Shown: piece by piece, positions 45,211-54,941 of the stretch
How positions within the stretch are numbered: position 1 is the stretch's first letter
How the letters are laid out: every line of letters begins with the position of its first letter
Origin: Eremothecium cymbalariae DBVPG#7215
Taxonomy: Eukaryota; Ascomycota; Saccharomycetes; Saccharomycetales; Saccharomycetaceae
Length of the DNA stretch: 64,000 bases
Assembly: GCF_000235365.1 (NCBI RefSeq)
Contig: NC_016456.1
Location: 620,001-684,000 of the forward strand
Direction: 5' to 3'
Translations under genes and position numbers: made by a program
The notes under the pieces: generated by a model
Database searches by the model: none
What the model saw: the letters and a program-made list of their open reading frames with translations, nothing else
Told to the model about the DNA's origin: nothing

Positions 45211-46143
45211 CTACTTGTTCTCTTCCTCCGACCCTCCAATCCACACGTGGTTCGGGATACCGGTATTTCGTTCTACTAGTTTGCCAATCAATGTGCCAGG
45301 TCCAATATGAACTGCATGTTCAATGTTCATCTCTTTTGCAGTCTTGCAGCATTCTACAAACTCAACTGTCTTGGTGCTGGAGTGAACAAACTTTTCTAAA
45401 GCAGTGTGCAGCTTATATGTCATCTTTCCATCAAGCCCGCTGATAATTGGATGATCCAAAAGAGTCCTGGTGTGGTTACCATTATCCTGGAGCTTTACCC
45501 ACATGTACTCGTATAAGCGTTCCTTGATCCCATGCAGGATGCGCTCATCATGGAACGGAACATTATCAGGGTTCACGAGTTCCACTACCTTCGTAAGACG
45601 GGGGAGCTCCAAAGCTTCCAAGTCCCTACGGAACCCCGTAATTACACATTGCTTTAAACTATTATGATTTGCAAGGCTTAACGAACCACGCAACCCTAAA
45701 TCCCCTCTCAAGTCCTTCGAACGAGGACATGTCAATGCCCAAAGCGAAAACTTTGCTGCCTCACCAAAAGCCTGCCTTGACAAGTACTCCAACGTCGCAC
45801 GTTTCATGAGTTCATGCCGGAAACTCGCAATCTCAAAGATCTCTTGCAAACTAAACAACTCATTCCCCCCACTACCATTCAAAGCACCCAATTCCCCCAA
45901 AGAATGACCCACCATTACCCGTTCCTCCCCGCCGTTACCAACATCACAATTCCGCCAATGCTCATAAAGCAGATTCGAACAAATTGCAATCGACCCTGGC
46001 TTACTTAAATTCTCTCCCACATAACGGAGCAAACCGGAAGCCTTGATATTTTTGTCCTGAAAACTTGACAACGATTGGCACCATTTATTCAATGCTGAAA
46101 GACTGATACTACTGCCTTGTCCGGGGAAACTGAACAACTTCAT
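45211..46143 (-). CDS. MCT1: Mitochondrial malonyl-CoA:ACP transferase Mct1
   Basis: 310 residues from ATG 46143 (S. cerevisiae 360). That ATG gives MKLFSFPGQGSS, matching Mct1 MKLLTFPGQGTS; the 25 upstream codons lack an ATG. The active-site serine lies in GHSLGELGAL. Later motifs are QCVITGF, NVPFHDERIL and a C-terminal HIGPGTLIGKLVERN. Part of mitochondrial type II fatty acid synthesis, which feeds lipoate production. Corresponds to YOR221C, divergent from ODC. Confidence 0.95.
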   Translation of the reverse strand: MKLFSFPGQGSSISLSALNKWCQSLSSFQDKNIKASGLLRYVGENLSKPGSIAICSNLLYEHWRNCDVGNGGEERVMVGHSLGELGALNGSGGNELFSLQEIFEIASFRHELMKRATLEYLSRQAFGEAAKFSLWALTCPRSKDLRGDLGLRGSLSLANHNSLKQCVITGFRRDLEALELPRLTKVVELVNPDNVPFHDERILHGIKERLYEYMWVKLQDNGNHTRTLLDHPIISGLDGKMTYKLHTALEKFVHSSTKTVEFVECCKTAKEMNIEHAVHIGPGTLIGKLVERNTGIPNHVWIGGSEEENK

Positions 46144-46579
46144 CCAATCAAATCCACCAAAAACGACACCACCAATGAACGCTGTATCTCCCCGCCCTGC
46201 CTCACAAAAGACCACCAAATAACTGACACCTTGACTCTATCTAGTTAGTCATACTTTTTACAATTTGCGTAGCTTTAAAATTTCGGAATTTTGGAATTTG
46301 GAATTTTTCAAATTTTTCAAAAAAAATTTTCTTTCTAACACGCAATAAAGCCGCAAGTCAGATAAAATAAAAGAAGAATTAATTAAATAATAAAAGCTCT
46401 CATCACTATCAGAAAGTTGATAGTTTGGATAAAAGTAACAAGGAGGTTATAATAGATAGAACAATCCGGTTTTTCTCCTCAATAAACCTGTTAAGAACCC
46501 TCTAAGGACAGTTCAAAAAAGGAGAAAGATTCGTTCCTTGTTGGTTGGTATAGTCAAAAAACATATAACATAGAGGAGA
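46144..46579. other. Divergent MCT1/ODC intergenic region
   Basis: 436 bp, very AT-rich with repeated GGAATTT/AATTTTTC words near 46285-46330. No recognised factor site. Confidence 0.5.
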
Positions 46580-47476
46580 ATGTCAGTCAATGAAAATAAA
46601 CCACTACCATTAATTTATCAATTTATTGCCGGAGCTGTGGCCGGGGTGAGTGAAATCCTTGTTATGTATCCTCTAGATGTGGTGAAAACAAGGATGCAGC
46701 TTCAAGTAGCTGATTCTGCTGCTGGGCGGCATTATACGGGGGTGATTAACTGTTTGAAAAGAATTGTTGTTGAAGAAGGGACTTCTCGGTTGTATAAGGG
46801 CATATCGTCACCGGTATTGATGGAAGCGCCTAAGAGGGCGACGAAATTTGCGTGTAACGATGAGTTTCAGAGGATTTACCAGAGGTTGTTTGGCGCTAAA
46901 GAGCTCACGCAGCCCATAACGATGCTTTCTGGTGCGTCTGCCGGTTGTATCGAGTCATTTGTCGTTGTTCCCTTTGAATTGGTGAAGATTAGAATTCAGG
47001 ATGTTTCTTCCAGTTTCAAGGGTCCCATTGATGTGGTCAAACATATAGTGGCAAAGGAGGGTCCGTTGGCCATGTACAACGGGTTGGAGAGCACGATTTG
47101 GAGACATGCTATTTGGAATAGTGGCTATTTTGGCATCATTTTCCAGTTAAGAGCTCTACTCCCCAAGGCAGACACCAAGTTCCAACAAACGAGAAATGAT
47201 TTGATAGCAGGTACGATCGGTGGCAGTGCCAGTTCTCTTCTTTCCACCCCGTTCGATGTCGTCAAGTCAAGAATCCAGAATACCGCAATCGTTCCTGGTG
47301 TGGCTAGAAAGTACAACTGGTCTTGGCCCGCGGTCCTAACGATTTACAGGGAAGAAGGATTTAAAGCCCTATACAAGGGCTTCGTACCAAAAGTCCTAAG
47401 ACTTGGCCCTGGCGGTGGTATCCTTCTTGTTGTTTTCACCGGCGTCCTGGACTTCTTCAGAACCCTCCAAAAATAG
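46580..47476 (+). CDS. ODC1: Mitochondrial 2-oxodicarboxylate carrier (single ortholog of Odc1/Odc2)
   Basis: 298 residues, the standard carrier length. Three tandem mitochondrial-carrier repeats each carry the PX[D/E]XX[K/R] signature: PLDVVKTRMQ, PFELVKIRIQ and PFDVVKSRIQ. It exchanges 2-oxoadipate and 2-oxoglutarate across the inner membrane, which supports lysine synthesis and breakdown. The S. cerevisiae ohnologs ODC1 (YPL134C) and ODC2 (YOR222W) both flank the orthologous neighbours, so this is the pre-duplication single copy; the symbol ODC1 is arbitrary between the two. Confidence 0.95.
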   Translation: MSVNENKPLPLIYQFIAGAVAGVSEILVMYPLDVVKTRMQLQVADSAAGRHYTGVINCLKRIVVEEGTSRLYKGISSPVLMEAPKRATKFACNDEFQRIYQRLFGAKELTQPITMLSGASAGCIESFVVVPFELVKIRIQDVSSSFKGPIDVVKHIVAKEGPLAMYNGLESTIWRHAIWNSGYFGIIFQLRALLPKADTKFQQTRNDLIAGTIGGSASSLLSTPFDVVKSRIQNTAIVPGVARKYNWSWPAVLTIYREEGFKALYKGFVPKVLRLGPGGGILLVVFTGVLDFFRTLQK

Positions 47477-47732
47477 GCCCCTCCTGGTCAGCAGTTGCAC
47501 GCATACCTCTGGTTCCCCCGTTAGAGAGACAGAGAAGAGAGATTCCAATCTTGTAATATATCTATGTACACACAAATCACATCACTCCGCCTACCATACG
47601 GGGGCTGCACCCCCCTCCCACAACACACTGCCGTACTTTTATTTATAAACATCTATACACGTTCCTTGGTCTTTTTACAACTTCTACATCTTTTATACAC
47701 AGTCTCGTCAGTCACCTGACCACAGCAATACT

Positions 47733-47935
47733 GTATGTAAGTTCTACCGGCCCTCCACCAGCAAGTAGAGATAAATACCTTGCTAGAGGAAAGGGCACTA
47801 AGATGAACAAAAAATATTGATCTCTCCGATGGACTTGACGCTTTGATAACAAAGCCTTCCCACCAATCTCAGAGAGATCGAAGGAAGACGCAACCAAAAC
47901 AACACGGTTTAGAGTCCTGGATGTTAAAATCCGCA
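47733..47935 (-). ncRNA. SNR35: H/ACA snoRNA snR35 (guide for 18S pseudouridine 1191)
   Basis: On the minus strand the two halves of a pseudouridylation pocket are present: CCGTGTT (about 47906-47900) and GTCAAGT (about 47839-47833). They flank a hairpin and pair with 18S rRNA AACACGG and AUUUGAC on either side of the UC that contains the hypermodified U1191 (one G-U pair). An H box AGATCA follows. The second hairpin has GCCCT/AGGGC and AGCAAG/CTTGCT stems, and an ACA box (47738-47736) lies three bases from the proposed 3' end. The 5' end is approximate, set by the usual length of about 200 nt. In S. cerevisiae snR35 lies between ODC2 and DSC3, which agrees. Confidence 0.83.
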
Positions 47936-48047
47936 CGATTTTACTTGTTTTTGTAAGGTAAACAACATCAAAACACAAAAAGTGGCCGTGAGAAGAACAG
48001 GATTGGCGGCGCTCGTGCGCTTATATAGTAGTTGAAATTTTTCGATG

Positions 48048-48055
48048 GTTACCCG
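48048..48055. promoter_or_regulatory. Reb1 site GTTACCCG
   Basis: Exact Reb1 consensus, about 113 bp upstream of the proposed snR35 start and 212 bp upstream of the DSC3 ATG, in their shared divergent promoter. Confidence 0.65.
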
Positions 48056-48267
48056 GGCCTCCTTCTAAAAGGGAGGGCTCGCCAACATGTGAGAGAAACC
48101 CATAAGACACACACACAGAGCCAGCGCTCTGCACTAGTATCCTGTTCATGAACAGAGTGATCGTTGTTGCTTGTTGTTTTTTTACACAAGATCGAATGGG
48201 TAGAGCATAGGTGCTTCTGGTTGGGACTTTACAGGAAAAGGGCAGCAGGTATTTTACGAAAATAGGA

Positions 48268-49029
48268 ATGTCGAATGAGCCTTTGATAACTCAACAGGCA
48301 CGACGGAAGAAACGATTTATTGTTATTCGGTTCAGTGATGCGTCGTTGAAAGACTTGCCTCTCGAGATATCGAGTATACCTTATGGGGATATTAATACAC
48401 GATGGATGCGTAGGATGGTTCGTCAGATACGTCCAGGGCAGACGTCCAATCGGCGGTTGAAGTTTATTAGGAACGGGCAGCCGTTGAATTCCCGTTCGGT
48501 TCTGAGGCTTGAACAGTTTTTTGAGGAGAGTGAGGAGAATGACAAGTACTATGTGCATTGTATTATTGGTGGAGAGTTGAATGCGGAGCAGCAGCGGGAT
48601 GAGGACGCTTTGGATGATATTGGGCAGCAGCCAGATGGGGCGACGTCGCAGGCGATTGGGTTTGACCGGTTACGGAGTGTGGGGTTTAGCGATGAGGAGA
48701 TTGAGTTGTTGCGGCAGCAATTTCGTGCTACATATGGGGATTTGGATGATGTGCAGCAGCAGCGTGGGGCAGGCGATAATGATATTAGACACCTGGAAGA
48801 ACAGTGGATAGAGACGGGCGTTACGGATCAAGGAATGCAGTTTAACAGTATTCCGATTGCAAATTACAAGTATAACATCGATTTACTCATTGGGCTTGTG
48901 ATTGGATGTTTGCTCGGGGTGTTTAGCATTCTATTGATGAAGCAAGACGGCCTGTTTACCAAACGGCAGAAGATGGCCATAGTGGCGGGCATCATTTTCA
49001 ACATAGCGTTTGGTGTACGCAATTTCTAA
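48268..49029 (+). CDS. DSC3: Dsc3, subunit of the Dsc/Tul1 Golgi-endosome ubiquitin ligase
   Basis: 253 residues from ATG 48268 (S. cerevisiae 292); upstream codons of the frame lack an ATG. The N-terminal half is a ubiquitin-like domain (FIVIRFSDASLKDLPLEI, NRRLKFIRNGQPLNS). The C-terminal part has two membrane helices (IDLLIGLVIGCLLGVFSILL and MAIVAGIIFNIAFGV). Works with Tul1, Dsc2 and Ubx3 in membrane-protein quality control. Corresponds to YOR223W; convergent with RPB8. Confidence 0.93.
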   Translation: MSNEPLITQQARRKKRFIVIRFSDASLKDLPLEISSIPYGDINTRWMRRMVRQIRPGQTSNRRLKFIRNGQPLNSRSVLRLEQFFEESEENDKYYVHCIIGGELNAEQQRDEDALDDIGQQPDGATSQAIGFDRLRSVGFSDEEIELLRQQFRATYGDLDDVQQQRGAGDNDIRHLEEQWIETGVTDQGMQFNSIPIANYKYNIDLLIGLVIGCLLGVFSILLMKQDGLFTKRQKMAIVAGIIFNIAFGVRNF

Positions 49030-49170
49030 ACCACCACCACCACCGCAAAATACACAAAGAAACGTTTTTAATGTACAGATTATATATTATTCGACATAAT
49101 ATATAGATTAGGAACAACAGCTCTTGCTTACAATATATCAATGGCGTGGGCGTGGGCGGAAGGAGCTGCC

Positions 49171-49605
49171 TCAATGACGGCATAACAGGTAGACATTTTC
49201 CTGCTTGAAGTTACTCAAGAGACGGTAATTTCCCTCCAACCTCATCAACAACCCGCCAAATGAGTAGTACACAGCCAACATATCCTTGTTACCATGTGCT
49301 TCCTCGAACTTGTAAGCTGTGCCATACATTACATAATCAAAATCATCTGCCAAAGATCTCGTCCCAGGCACAGGCGCTCGCCACGATGCACCGGTATCTT
49401 CACCCCCACTGGCATTTAGCGTTGTCGCCAACATGACCGTCAGCTGCTGCTGTGGCTTCAAAGGAAATAATTCTGTATTCACATCTAGAGTCAATTTACA
49501 CGACTCCTGGGAGGTCGACGTTGCTTCAATTCGTGATACCTTATTGTAACGACCTTGGTCGATCTCTTGGATGGTAAAAATATCGTCAAATATAGTAGAT
49601 GACAT
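49171..49605 (-). CDS. RPB8: RNA polymerase I, II and III shared subunit Rpb8 (ABC14.5)
   Basis: 144 residues from ATG 49605 (S. cerevisiae 146). The frame is open 45 codons further upstream to another ATG, but the conserved protein starts MSSTIFDDIF. OB-fold segments CKLTLDVNTELFPL and SLADDFDYVMYGTAYKFEE and the end RLEGNYR...FKQENVYLL are typical. An acidic-Ser loop lies at residues about 68-82, the variable loop of Rpb8. A TA repeat precedes the ATG. Corresponds to YOR224C. Confidence 0.98.
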   Translation of the reverse strand: MSSTIFDDIFTIQEIDQGRYNKVSRIEATSTSQESCKLTLDVNTELFPLKPQQQLTVMLATTLNASGGEDTGASWRAPVPGTRSLADDFDYVMYGTAYKFEEAHGNKDMLAVYYSFGGLLMRLEGNYRLLSNFKQENVYLLCRH

Positions 49606-50230
49606 CTGAAAACAGTGTATATATATATATATATATAATCTCTCTACCCTCTCACTCCAACTTTCAGGAACCCAAATAACCTCTCTTTGAATATATATAT
49701 TAATGGTGATGAGATAGATACATAATCCATTAAGTATCATCGAATTTTTTTGAAAATTTTTGACCTTTTTTTAAAATAACGTACAAAACGATACACATAA
49801 TAATATCCATCTCAAAATCTTCATAGAACCACAATCAAGTGGCACTCCTGAATGGTATAAAACTGTAGACAACCCCCCCTTCTCTCACCCCATTTGTATA
49901 TGCCGTACGAGACACATGTCGCGGTATCATCTAATTACCCCTCCAACGTGTCGTAATGCAGGTTTTCTTATCAGTAGTACTCACTATGTCGTCATACGCG
50001 GCGGCGCATGTCGCAATGCCGAAAAAATTGGACAAACCTTTTGTATGGTCGGTCAGTGCGGTAGAACATGGCTACGTTTACACGTCTATGTGCTTATGCA
50101 TGTCTTGCACACAGCAACCCATGTTTCCTTTTTTATTTGGTTTTTAAGCTTTTTTGGCTTTTTTTGGCTTTTTTGGAGGCTTTTTCATTATTGTTTCCGC
50201 AAGTCTTCGGTTTGGTCGTTCTCAACCCAT
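49606..50230. other. Intergenic: RPB8 promoter and ISU1 3' side
   Basis: 625 bp with a (TA)n run at 49618-49638 and T/G-rich GGCTTTTTT repeats near 50145-50185. A plus-strand open frame at 49916-50305 overlaps ISU1 and is not convincing. Confidence 0.55.
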
Positions 50231-50713
50231 TCATTTAAGCTCCGTCACAGTCTTCCGCTTACTCCTATAATCCTTGATCGCCGCCTTGATCGCATCCTCA
50301 GCTAGCATACTACAATGCAACTTCACAGGCGGCAACGACAACTCCTTTGCAATCTCCGTGTTCTTGATCTTCGCAGCATCATCGATAGTCTTACCACGAA
50401 CTAGCTCCGTCATATATGACGACGAAGCAATCGCAGAACCACACCCAAACGTCTTGAACCTAACATTCTCAATAACCCCCGTCGCATCATCAACCTGAAT
50501 CTGTAGTTTCATCACATCCCCGCATGCAGGCGCCCCCACAAGCCCTGTACCAACATTAGGCAGCTTCTTGTCCAATGAACCAACGTTCCGAGGATTCGTA
50601 TAATGATCTATAACCTTTGGATGATATTGCCTTGTAATAATACGAAACCCATTGTTGTTGTTCGCACGCAATGCCGACACCACACTTCTTGATCCATATC
50701 TGAGACCCAGCAT
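50231..50713 (-). CDS. ISU1: Mitochondrial iron-sulfur cluster scaffold Isu1/Isu2
   Basis: 160 residues (S. cerevisiae Isu1 165). A presequence rich in Arg/Asn (to about residue 30) is followed by the U-type scaffold with its three cluster cysteines in APACGDV, TFGCGSA and LHCSMLAE. The conserved Asp of PACGD and the LPPVK motif that binds Hsp70 Ssq1 are present. Assembles 2Fe-2S clusters from Nfs1 sulfur. Single ortholog of ISU1 (YPL135W) and ISU2 (YOR226C). Divergent from GIP3/HER1. Confidence 0.98.
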   Translation of the reverse strand: MLGLRYGSRSVVSALRANNNNGFRIITRQYHPKVIDHYTNPRNVGSLDKKLPNVGTGLVGAPACGDVMKLQIQVDDATGVIENVRFKTFGCGSAIASSSYMTELVRGKTIDDAAKIKNTEIAKELSLPPVKLHCSMLAEDAIKAAIKDYRSKRKTVTELK

Positions 50714-51359
50714 CTCTCGTGAATAATATTATTTATCTGCACTCCTTGTATTCCTGTAATAAACAGAGACTTCTTTAGCTCCTATATATGTAGTCTTATG
50801 AGTGTATGAAAGGAGACAACATGCTCTCATTATGGGTGATGGGGGGGAAAACCTTTGAAAAGCTCCAAGTTTGTGCGGGATTACAAATTTTCTAACGGGG
50901 GGGCAGGGGCCGAACCGGAAGACTGGAACCGGCCTTAACGGGTCGGGTTATCTCCGATATAAGTATCCGGGTAACACATTTTCTGTTAGTCCGGGTAACC
51001 ATATTAGGGGCCCAGGACGAGACGAAAAGCGAAACGACAGGATAATTGCTTAATATTATTTAAAACAAATTTATTCTCTAATAGACCGTGGAGTTGTTTG
51101 TTTAAATAATAAAAAGAGCAAAAGGCAGGACTGTGGACGTTTTTTGGAATCAATTAGCGATTGAGGTTTTTAGGGAGTTGGTATTGAGAAGAGAAGAGAA
51201 TTGTTGTTTTAGCTTGGGAGTTTTTGGGCGGGCTGATTTAACAATTTTTTTGTTTTTATATTTATTTATAGTCAAGGAGGAAGGAAAGTTTTTGTATTAG
51301 GGTTGTGGAGACGGGGATTGGTTGTTTAATAGTCGTAGAGAAGAGAGTGTGTGTTGGCG
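50714..51359. other. Divergent ISU1/GIP3 intergenic region
   Basis: 646 bp containing twin Reb1 sites (listed separately), G-rich runs near 50890 and a T-rich stretch before the GIP3 start. Confidence 0.55.
50967..50999 (+). promoter_or_regulatory. Twin Reb1 sites (CCGGGTAAC twice, 24 bp apart)
   Basis: Identical CCGGGTAAC words lie at 50967-50975 and 50991-50999 on the same strand. Reb1 clears nucleosomes, and two sites on one face suggest an unusually firm boundary in this divergent promoter. Binding is inferred from the motif. Confidence 0.72.
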
Positions 51360-54300
51360 ATGGAGAATTGTTCTGCGTTGGATGTGGATGTGGATGTTGC
51401 TTGGTTGTATAAGGGCAGGAAACGAGTCAGGCAGAAGGGGGAGGGTGGTGAGCAGGGGGGGGAACGACGTGGTAGTAGTTGTGGGGGCTGTGTTGATGGG
51501 GTGCGGAAACCAGTGAAGTCTGTAGTCGGCGGGTCTGACGGTGAACTTCTGGCTGGTAAACGGGCTGGGAGCAAGGCGGTAGTACCGTCACAGTCTTTTC
51601 AGGTGAAAAATGTGATGGAGGGAGGGGGCTCCAAGGGAAGCAGTGGATCTGGAGGTTCTTCATTCCTTAAAAGGAGTAGTTCTGTGAATGAGAAACCGTT
51701 GAAGTCGTTGTTTGGGTCGCTTTTTGGGCGGCGAATGTCATCTCCTGCCTCACCTGCCGCCTTCTCAGATTCAGCAACCTCTATTACTGCGAATGCACGG
51801 CTAAGTGGTTCTCGAAAGGCTCCAAAAGATGCGGCTTCGAAGGCTAGAGATGAGGCTGGGCAGCAACGCCAAGTATTGGATGCGAAGCCGATTAACATTG
51901 TGAAGAGGCATTCAACCAGCGATTCTACTAGCGGTAGTTTTGCGCATCTTCTGAATGAGCCTAGCTCCCCTGAGGTGCATGAGATGGGACCTCTGCAGGA
52001 AAGGAAGTGCCCCTTGTTGACACCTCAGGAACGTCTACCATTGAAGCTATTGGCGCATTTGTCGCTTAAAAGGGTCAAGTTTGCCGTGGACAAGTTGGGA
52101 ATGGATCCTCCACAACAAATTCCGTCGAGGAAACCCAAACGTGGGAATGTTTTGGTACCGGATGATCTCATTTGCGATATACCGTTGATCTCCCAGGGTA
52201 TCAGCAATACTCAGGGACAGCTTAATCAGATCATAGCACCGTATTCGAAAGCTTCCAAGGAATACAAGACTGTCTTGGAGAACTGGAAGGCTGCCTCCAA
52301 GGAATCAAAGAAACACCAACTTGATGCTCATTATGCTGCACAGAGGATTGCAAGTGAAGTTGCAAACTTTAAGATGAAGCACTCAGCTGCTGGCAATTCC
52401 ATCTCGCTAGTACGGGATGATAACCAAGACGTTGCGGTAGAGATGGATGAAAACATAAAAAAGTTGGGAATTGATAAACCCATTCATATTCATGAATACC
52501 ATTTTGGTGCCGACACAGCCAGTTCTGATCCTGCTGCCGATGGCAGTCACGAGAACATTAATCGTACGGAAAATGAATTAACTTTAGATCAAATATATAC
52601 CCGTTGTTGTCATCTCCGTGAGATTCTGCCTATACCTTCAACATTAAAACAGGTCAAAGATAAGACTGCCCCTCTACATACCTTAAAATTTTTAAATCCA
52701 AGGCCAACTCTGATTGATGTTCTTTCTTTTTGTGACTTCATCGCGGTTGTACCTATTCATAATTTGGTTTTTGACAATGTGAATTTAACCCCAGAAATGT
52801 TTAAAATTATGCTATGTTCCGTTGTTCATTCCACTGTATTGGAGCGATTTTCTATAAGAAATGTGGTTATCGATTCAAATGGGTGGCTGTTATTCTGCAA
52901 ATTTCTCATGTTAAATCGTTCCTTGGTAAAATTAGACATATCACACACGAAAGTTAAACAGGGGTTGGAAGAGTCTTTATACCGATGTAATATGGACTGG
53001 AGCTTGTTAATCCAGGTGCTGGAGCAACGCGAAGGCAATCATTTGGAGGAATTGCTTATTAATGGTGTTCAGTTTACCAGTTTTTCGGTCTTTGGCAATT
53101 TGCTGAATGCATTCACTGCAAAGCCAGCACCAAGAAAACGCTTAGGTGTAGCACAATCGGAGCTCACTGAAGACCAAATAAAAATTCTACTCGATTGGGC
53201 TTCGCAAAATAATTTACAAGGTATTGACATTGCATTCAATAATCTATCTACGTTGGTGAAACCTATCGTATCAAGGCTGTCGAATCTCAATCTAGATTCA
53301 TTGCAATATTTTACTTTGAACAGTACTGGTATTGAATCTTTCTTTGATGCCGCGTTGATTTTACGTGCACTAAAGAGGCTTCCAAATTTGTACTTTTTAG
53401 ACTTGAGCCACCTTCCTGGCATTTATCCTGATGTATTTCCTTATTTGAATAAGTACCTACCAAAATTTCCAAATCTGAAACGAATACACTTAGACAATAA
53501 TGAATTTTCTTCTAATGACATATCCCTTCTCTCCCAAATTTTGGTGAAATGTAAAGAGCTGTTGCATATTTCTTTGTTGCACCAGCCAAAGGAATCATTC
53601 AACATGAATTCTGCTGCATCCTTGTATGACTTCGTAAAAAATTCAAACAAATTAACAAATTTGGATATTGATTATGAGTTTATTCCTCAAGAAGTTAGTT
53701 CGCGAATGGCTGTTTGTTTGATAAGAAATGCACAGAAGTCTATGGGTGAAGATTTTCATTTGGATGAGCTGACTTGTCTTGATGAACTGTTATTTGATGG
53801 GGCATTAATAACAGAAACGGCAGGAGGTATGCTGTCCAAGTTGGATATCTCTAATGGTACTTCAAATAACGATGCATCGAGAATATATCTTCTTAAAAAA
53901 TACTGGGAGAAGATTAATCGAGTTCGTGATAACGTTCAAAATACAATTGACGATTTGTTTGAAAAGCTTAGTTCACAAAAGCTGTGCTTTCAAAGGAAAG
54001 AAAATCTATTGCGATTGTTATTTGTTGAAGCGACACTATCTAACATCCTTGAGATATTATCAAATAGTCCTCAGCTTGCTAGCTTGATAGGTGATAATTC
54101 AGGTACGGAGCTGAAGCATGTACAGTCCTCCAGTATTTTGTTGCCTGCATTGCAACTTAGCGATGCAGATATGGACAATGGTAACATTTCCCCCTCGCAA
54201 ATGATCAGACCACATTTGATGGCTACAGATTCCGGTTGTACTATTGACCTAACAACAGGTAGACCTATACCGTCGAAACAATCATCAGAAACTTCAATAT

Positions 54301-54809
54301 TTTTCAAGCAACAGGAAGAAGAAGAAGGTGAACTTCATAAATGGGGGATTTTCGTTCAGCAAAAGAGTTCTACATATTCAAGTCCGGTGGCTGAACAAAA
54401 GGAACCGCAACCGCAACAGATCCCATCACGACCCGGGTCAAGTTCCCTTTCTAAGGGACCGCCAATCCTGATTACAAAAATACCTTCCGGAGCGGAATTG
54501 AAAGAAGCTATTATAAAAGCTAAAGGTATAAATTCTATTGAAGACCTAATTGACAATGTTAGCCATAATCGGATTAAATTGGAAAATATTTATGGTATCC
54601 CATATAGCCCTACTAATTCCTTTTTGGATTTTCAATCCGTTGGTGCAACTACCCAGTCTTCTAACACAAAGAGTGCGAATACAGACCTATCTACAGGGAC
54701 TACTACACCCTCCAATAGCGTCCCGGATGATGAAGAATTAGATCTAGATGTTGATGAAACTTACGATAAGTTATTAAATAACCTGAGCAAAGTCCGTTCT
54801 AATAAGTGA
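51360..54809 (+). CDS. GIP3: Glc7/PP1-interacting leucine-rich protein, Gip3/Her1 family
   Basis: 1149 residues from ATG 51360 (S. cerevisiae Gip3 1276, Her1 1246). The N-terminal quarter is Ser/Gly-rich with basic SLFGRRMSS-type patches. A protein phosphatase 1 docking motif RVKF lies at residues 238-241, followed by PSRKPKRGNVLVPDD. The middle (about residues 440-780) contains irregular leucine-rich repeats (LVKLDISHTKV, LYFLDLSHLPG, LKRIHLDNNEF). The C-terminus is acidic (DDEELDLDVDETYDKLL). Pre-duplication single copy of GIP3 (YPL137C) and HER1 (YOR227W). Roles suggested for the pair are PP1 targeting and ER/ERAD links. Confidence 0.9.
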   Translation: MENCSALDVDVDVAWLYKGRKRVRQKGEGGEQGGERRGSSCGGCVDGVRKPVKSVVGGSDGELLAGKRAGSKAVVPSQSFQVKNVMEGGGSKGSSGSGGSSFLKRSSSVNEKPLKSLFGSLFGRRMSSPASPAAFSDSATSITANARLSGSRKAPKDAASKARDEAGQQRQVLDAKPINIVKRHSTSDSTSGSFAHLLNEPSSPEVHEMGPLQERKCPLLTPQERLPLKLLAHLSLKRVKFAVDKLGMDPPQQIPSRKPKRGNVLVPDDLICDIPLISQGISNTQGQLNQIIAPYSKASKEYKTVLENWKAASKESKKHQLDAHYAAQRIASEVANFKMKHSAAGNSISLVRDDNQDVAVEMDENIKKLGIDKPIHIHEYHFGADTASSDPAADGSHENINRTENELTLDQIYTRCCHLREILPIPSTLKQVKDKTAPLHTLKFLNPRPTLIDVLSFCDFIAVVPIHNLVFDNVNLTPEMFKIMLCSVVHSTVLERFSIRNVVIDSNGWLLFCKFLMLNRSLVKLDISHTKVKQGLEESLYRCNMDWSLLIQVLEQREGNHLEELLINGVQFTSFSVFGNLLNAFTAKPAPRKRLGVAQSELTEDQIKILLDWASQNNLQGIDIAFNNLSTLVKPIVSRLSNLNLDSLQYFTLNSTGIESFFDAALILRALKRLPNLYFLDLSHLPGIYPDVFPYLNKYLPKFPNLKRIHLDNNEFSSNDISLLSQILVKCKELLHISLLHQPKESFNMNSAASLYDFVKNSNKLTNLDIDYEFIPQEVSSRMAVCLIRNAQKSMGEDFHLDELTCLDELLFDGALITETAGGMLSKLDISNGTSNNDASRIYLLKKYWEKINRVRDNVQNTIDDLFEKLSSQKLCFQRKENLLRLLFVEATLSNILEILSNSPQLASLIGDNSGTELKHVQSSSILLPALQLSDADMDNGNISPSQMIRPHLMATDSGCTIDLTTGRPIPSKQSSETSIFFKQQEEEEGELHKWGIFVQQKSSTYSSPVAEQKEPQPQQIPSRPGSSSLSKGPPILITKIPSGAELKEAIIKAKGINSIEDLIDNVSHNRIKLENIYGIPYSPTNSFLDFQSVGATTQSSNTKSANTDLSTGTTTPSNSVPDDEELDLDVDETYDKLLNNLSKVRSNK

Positions 54810-54941
54810 CTATCCAAAGATAGAACTACGTGTGTAATACTATATATACTTATAACGACGTCCGCTTTAAATAACTCCTTTTTGGTTATTCTGACTGTTA
54901 AATCCGTGACAATTTCGATTAATATCTACCTAACTGATTGA

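Larger units (their letters stand above)
47477..48267. other. ODC-DSC3 intergenic region carrying snR35
   Basis: 791 bp. It contains the minus-strand snoRNA and a Reb1 site. A TATATA near 48022 could serve either snR35 or DSC3. Confidence 0.6.

Noticed and set aside
49916..50305. 129-codon plus-strand open frame between RPB8 and ISU1
   Set aside because: It overlaps the 3' end of ISU1 on the other strand, and its central part is just the T-rich GGCTTTTTT repeat read as Phe/Leu.
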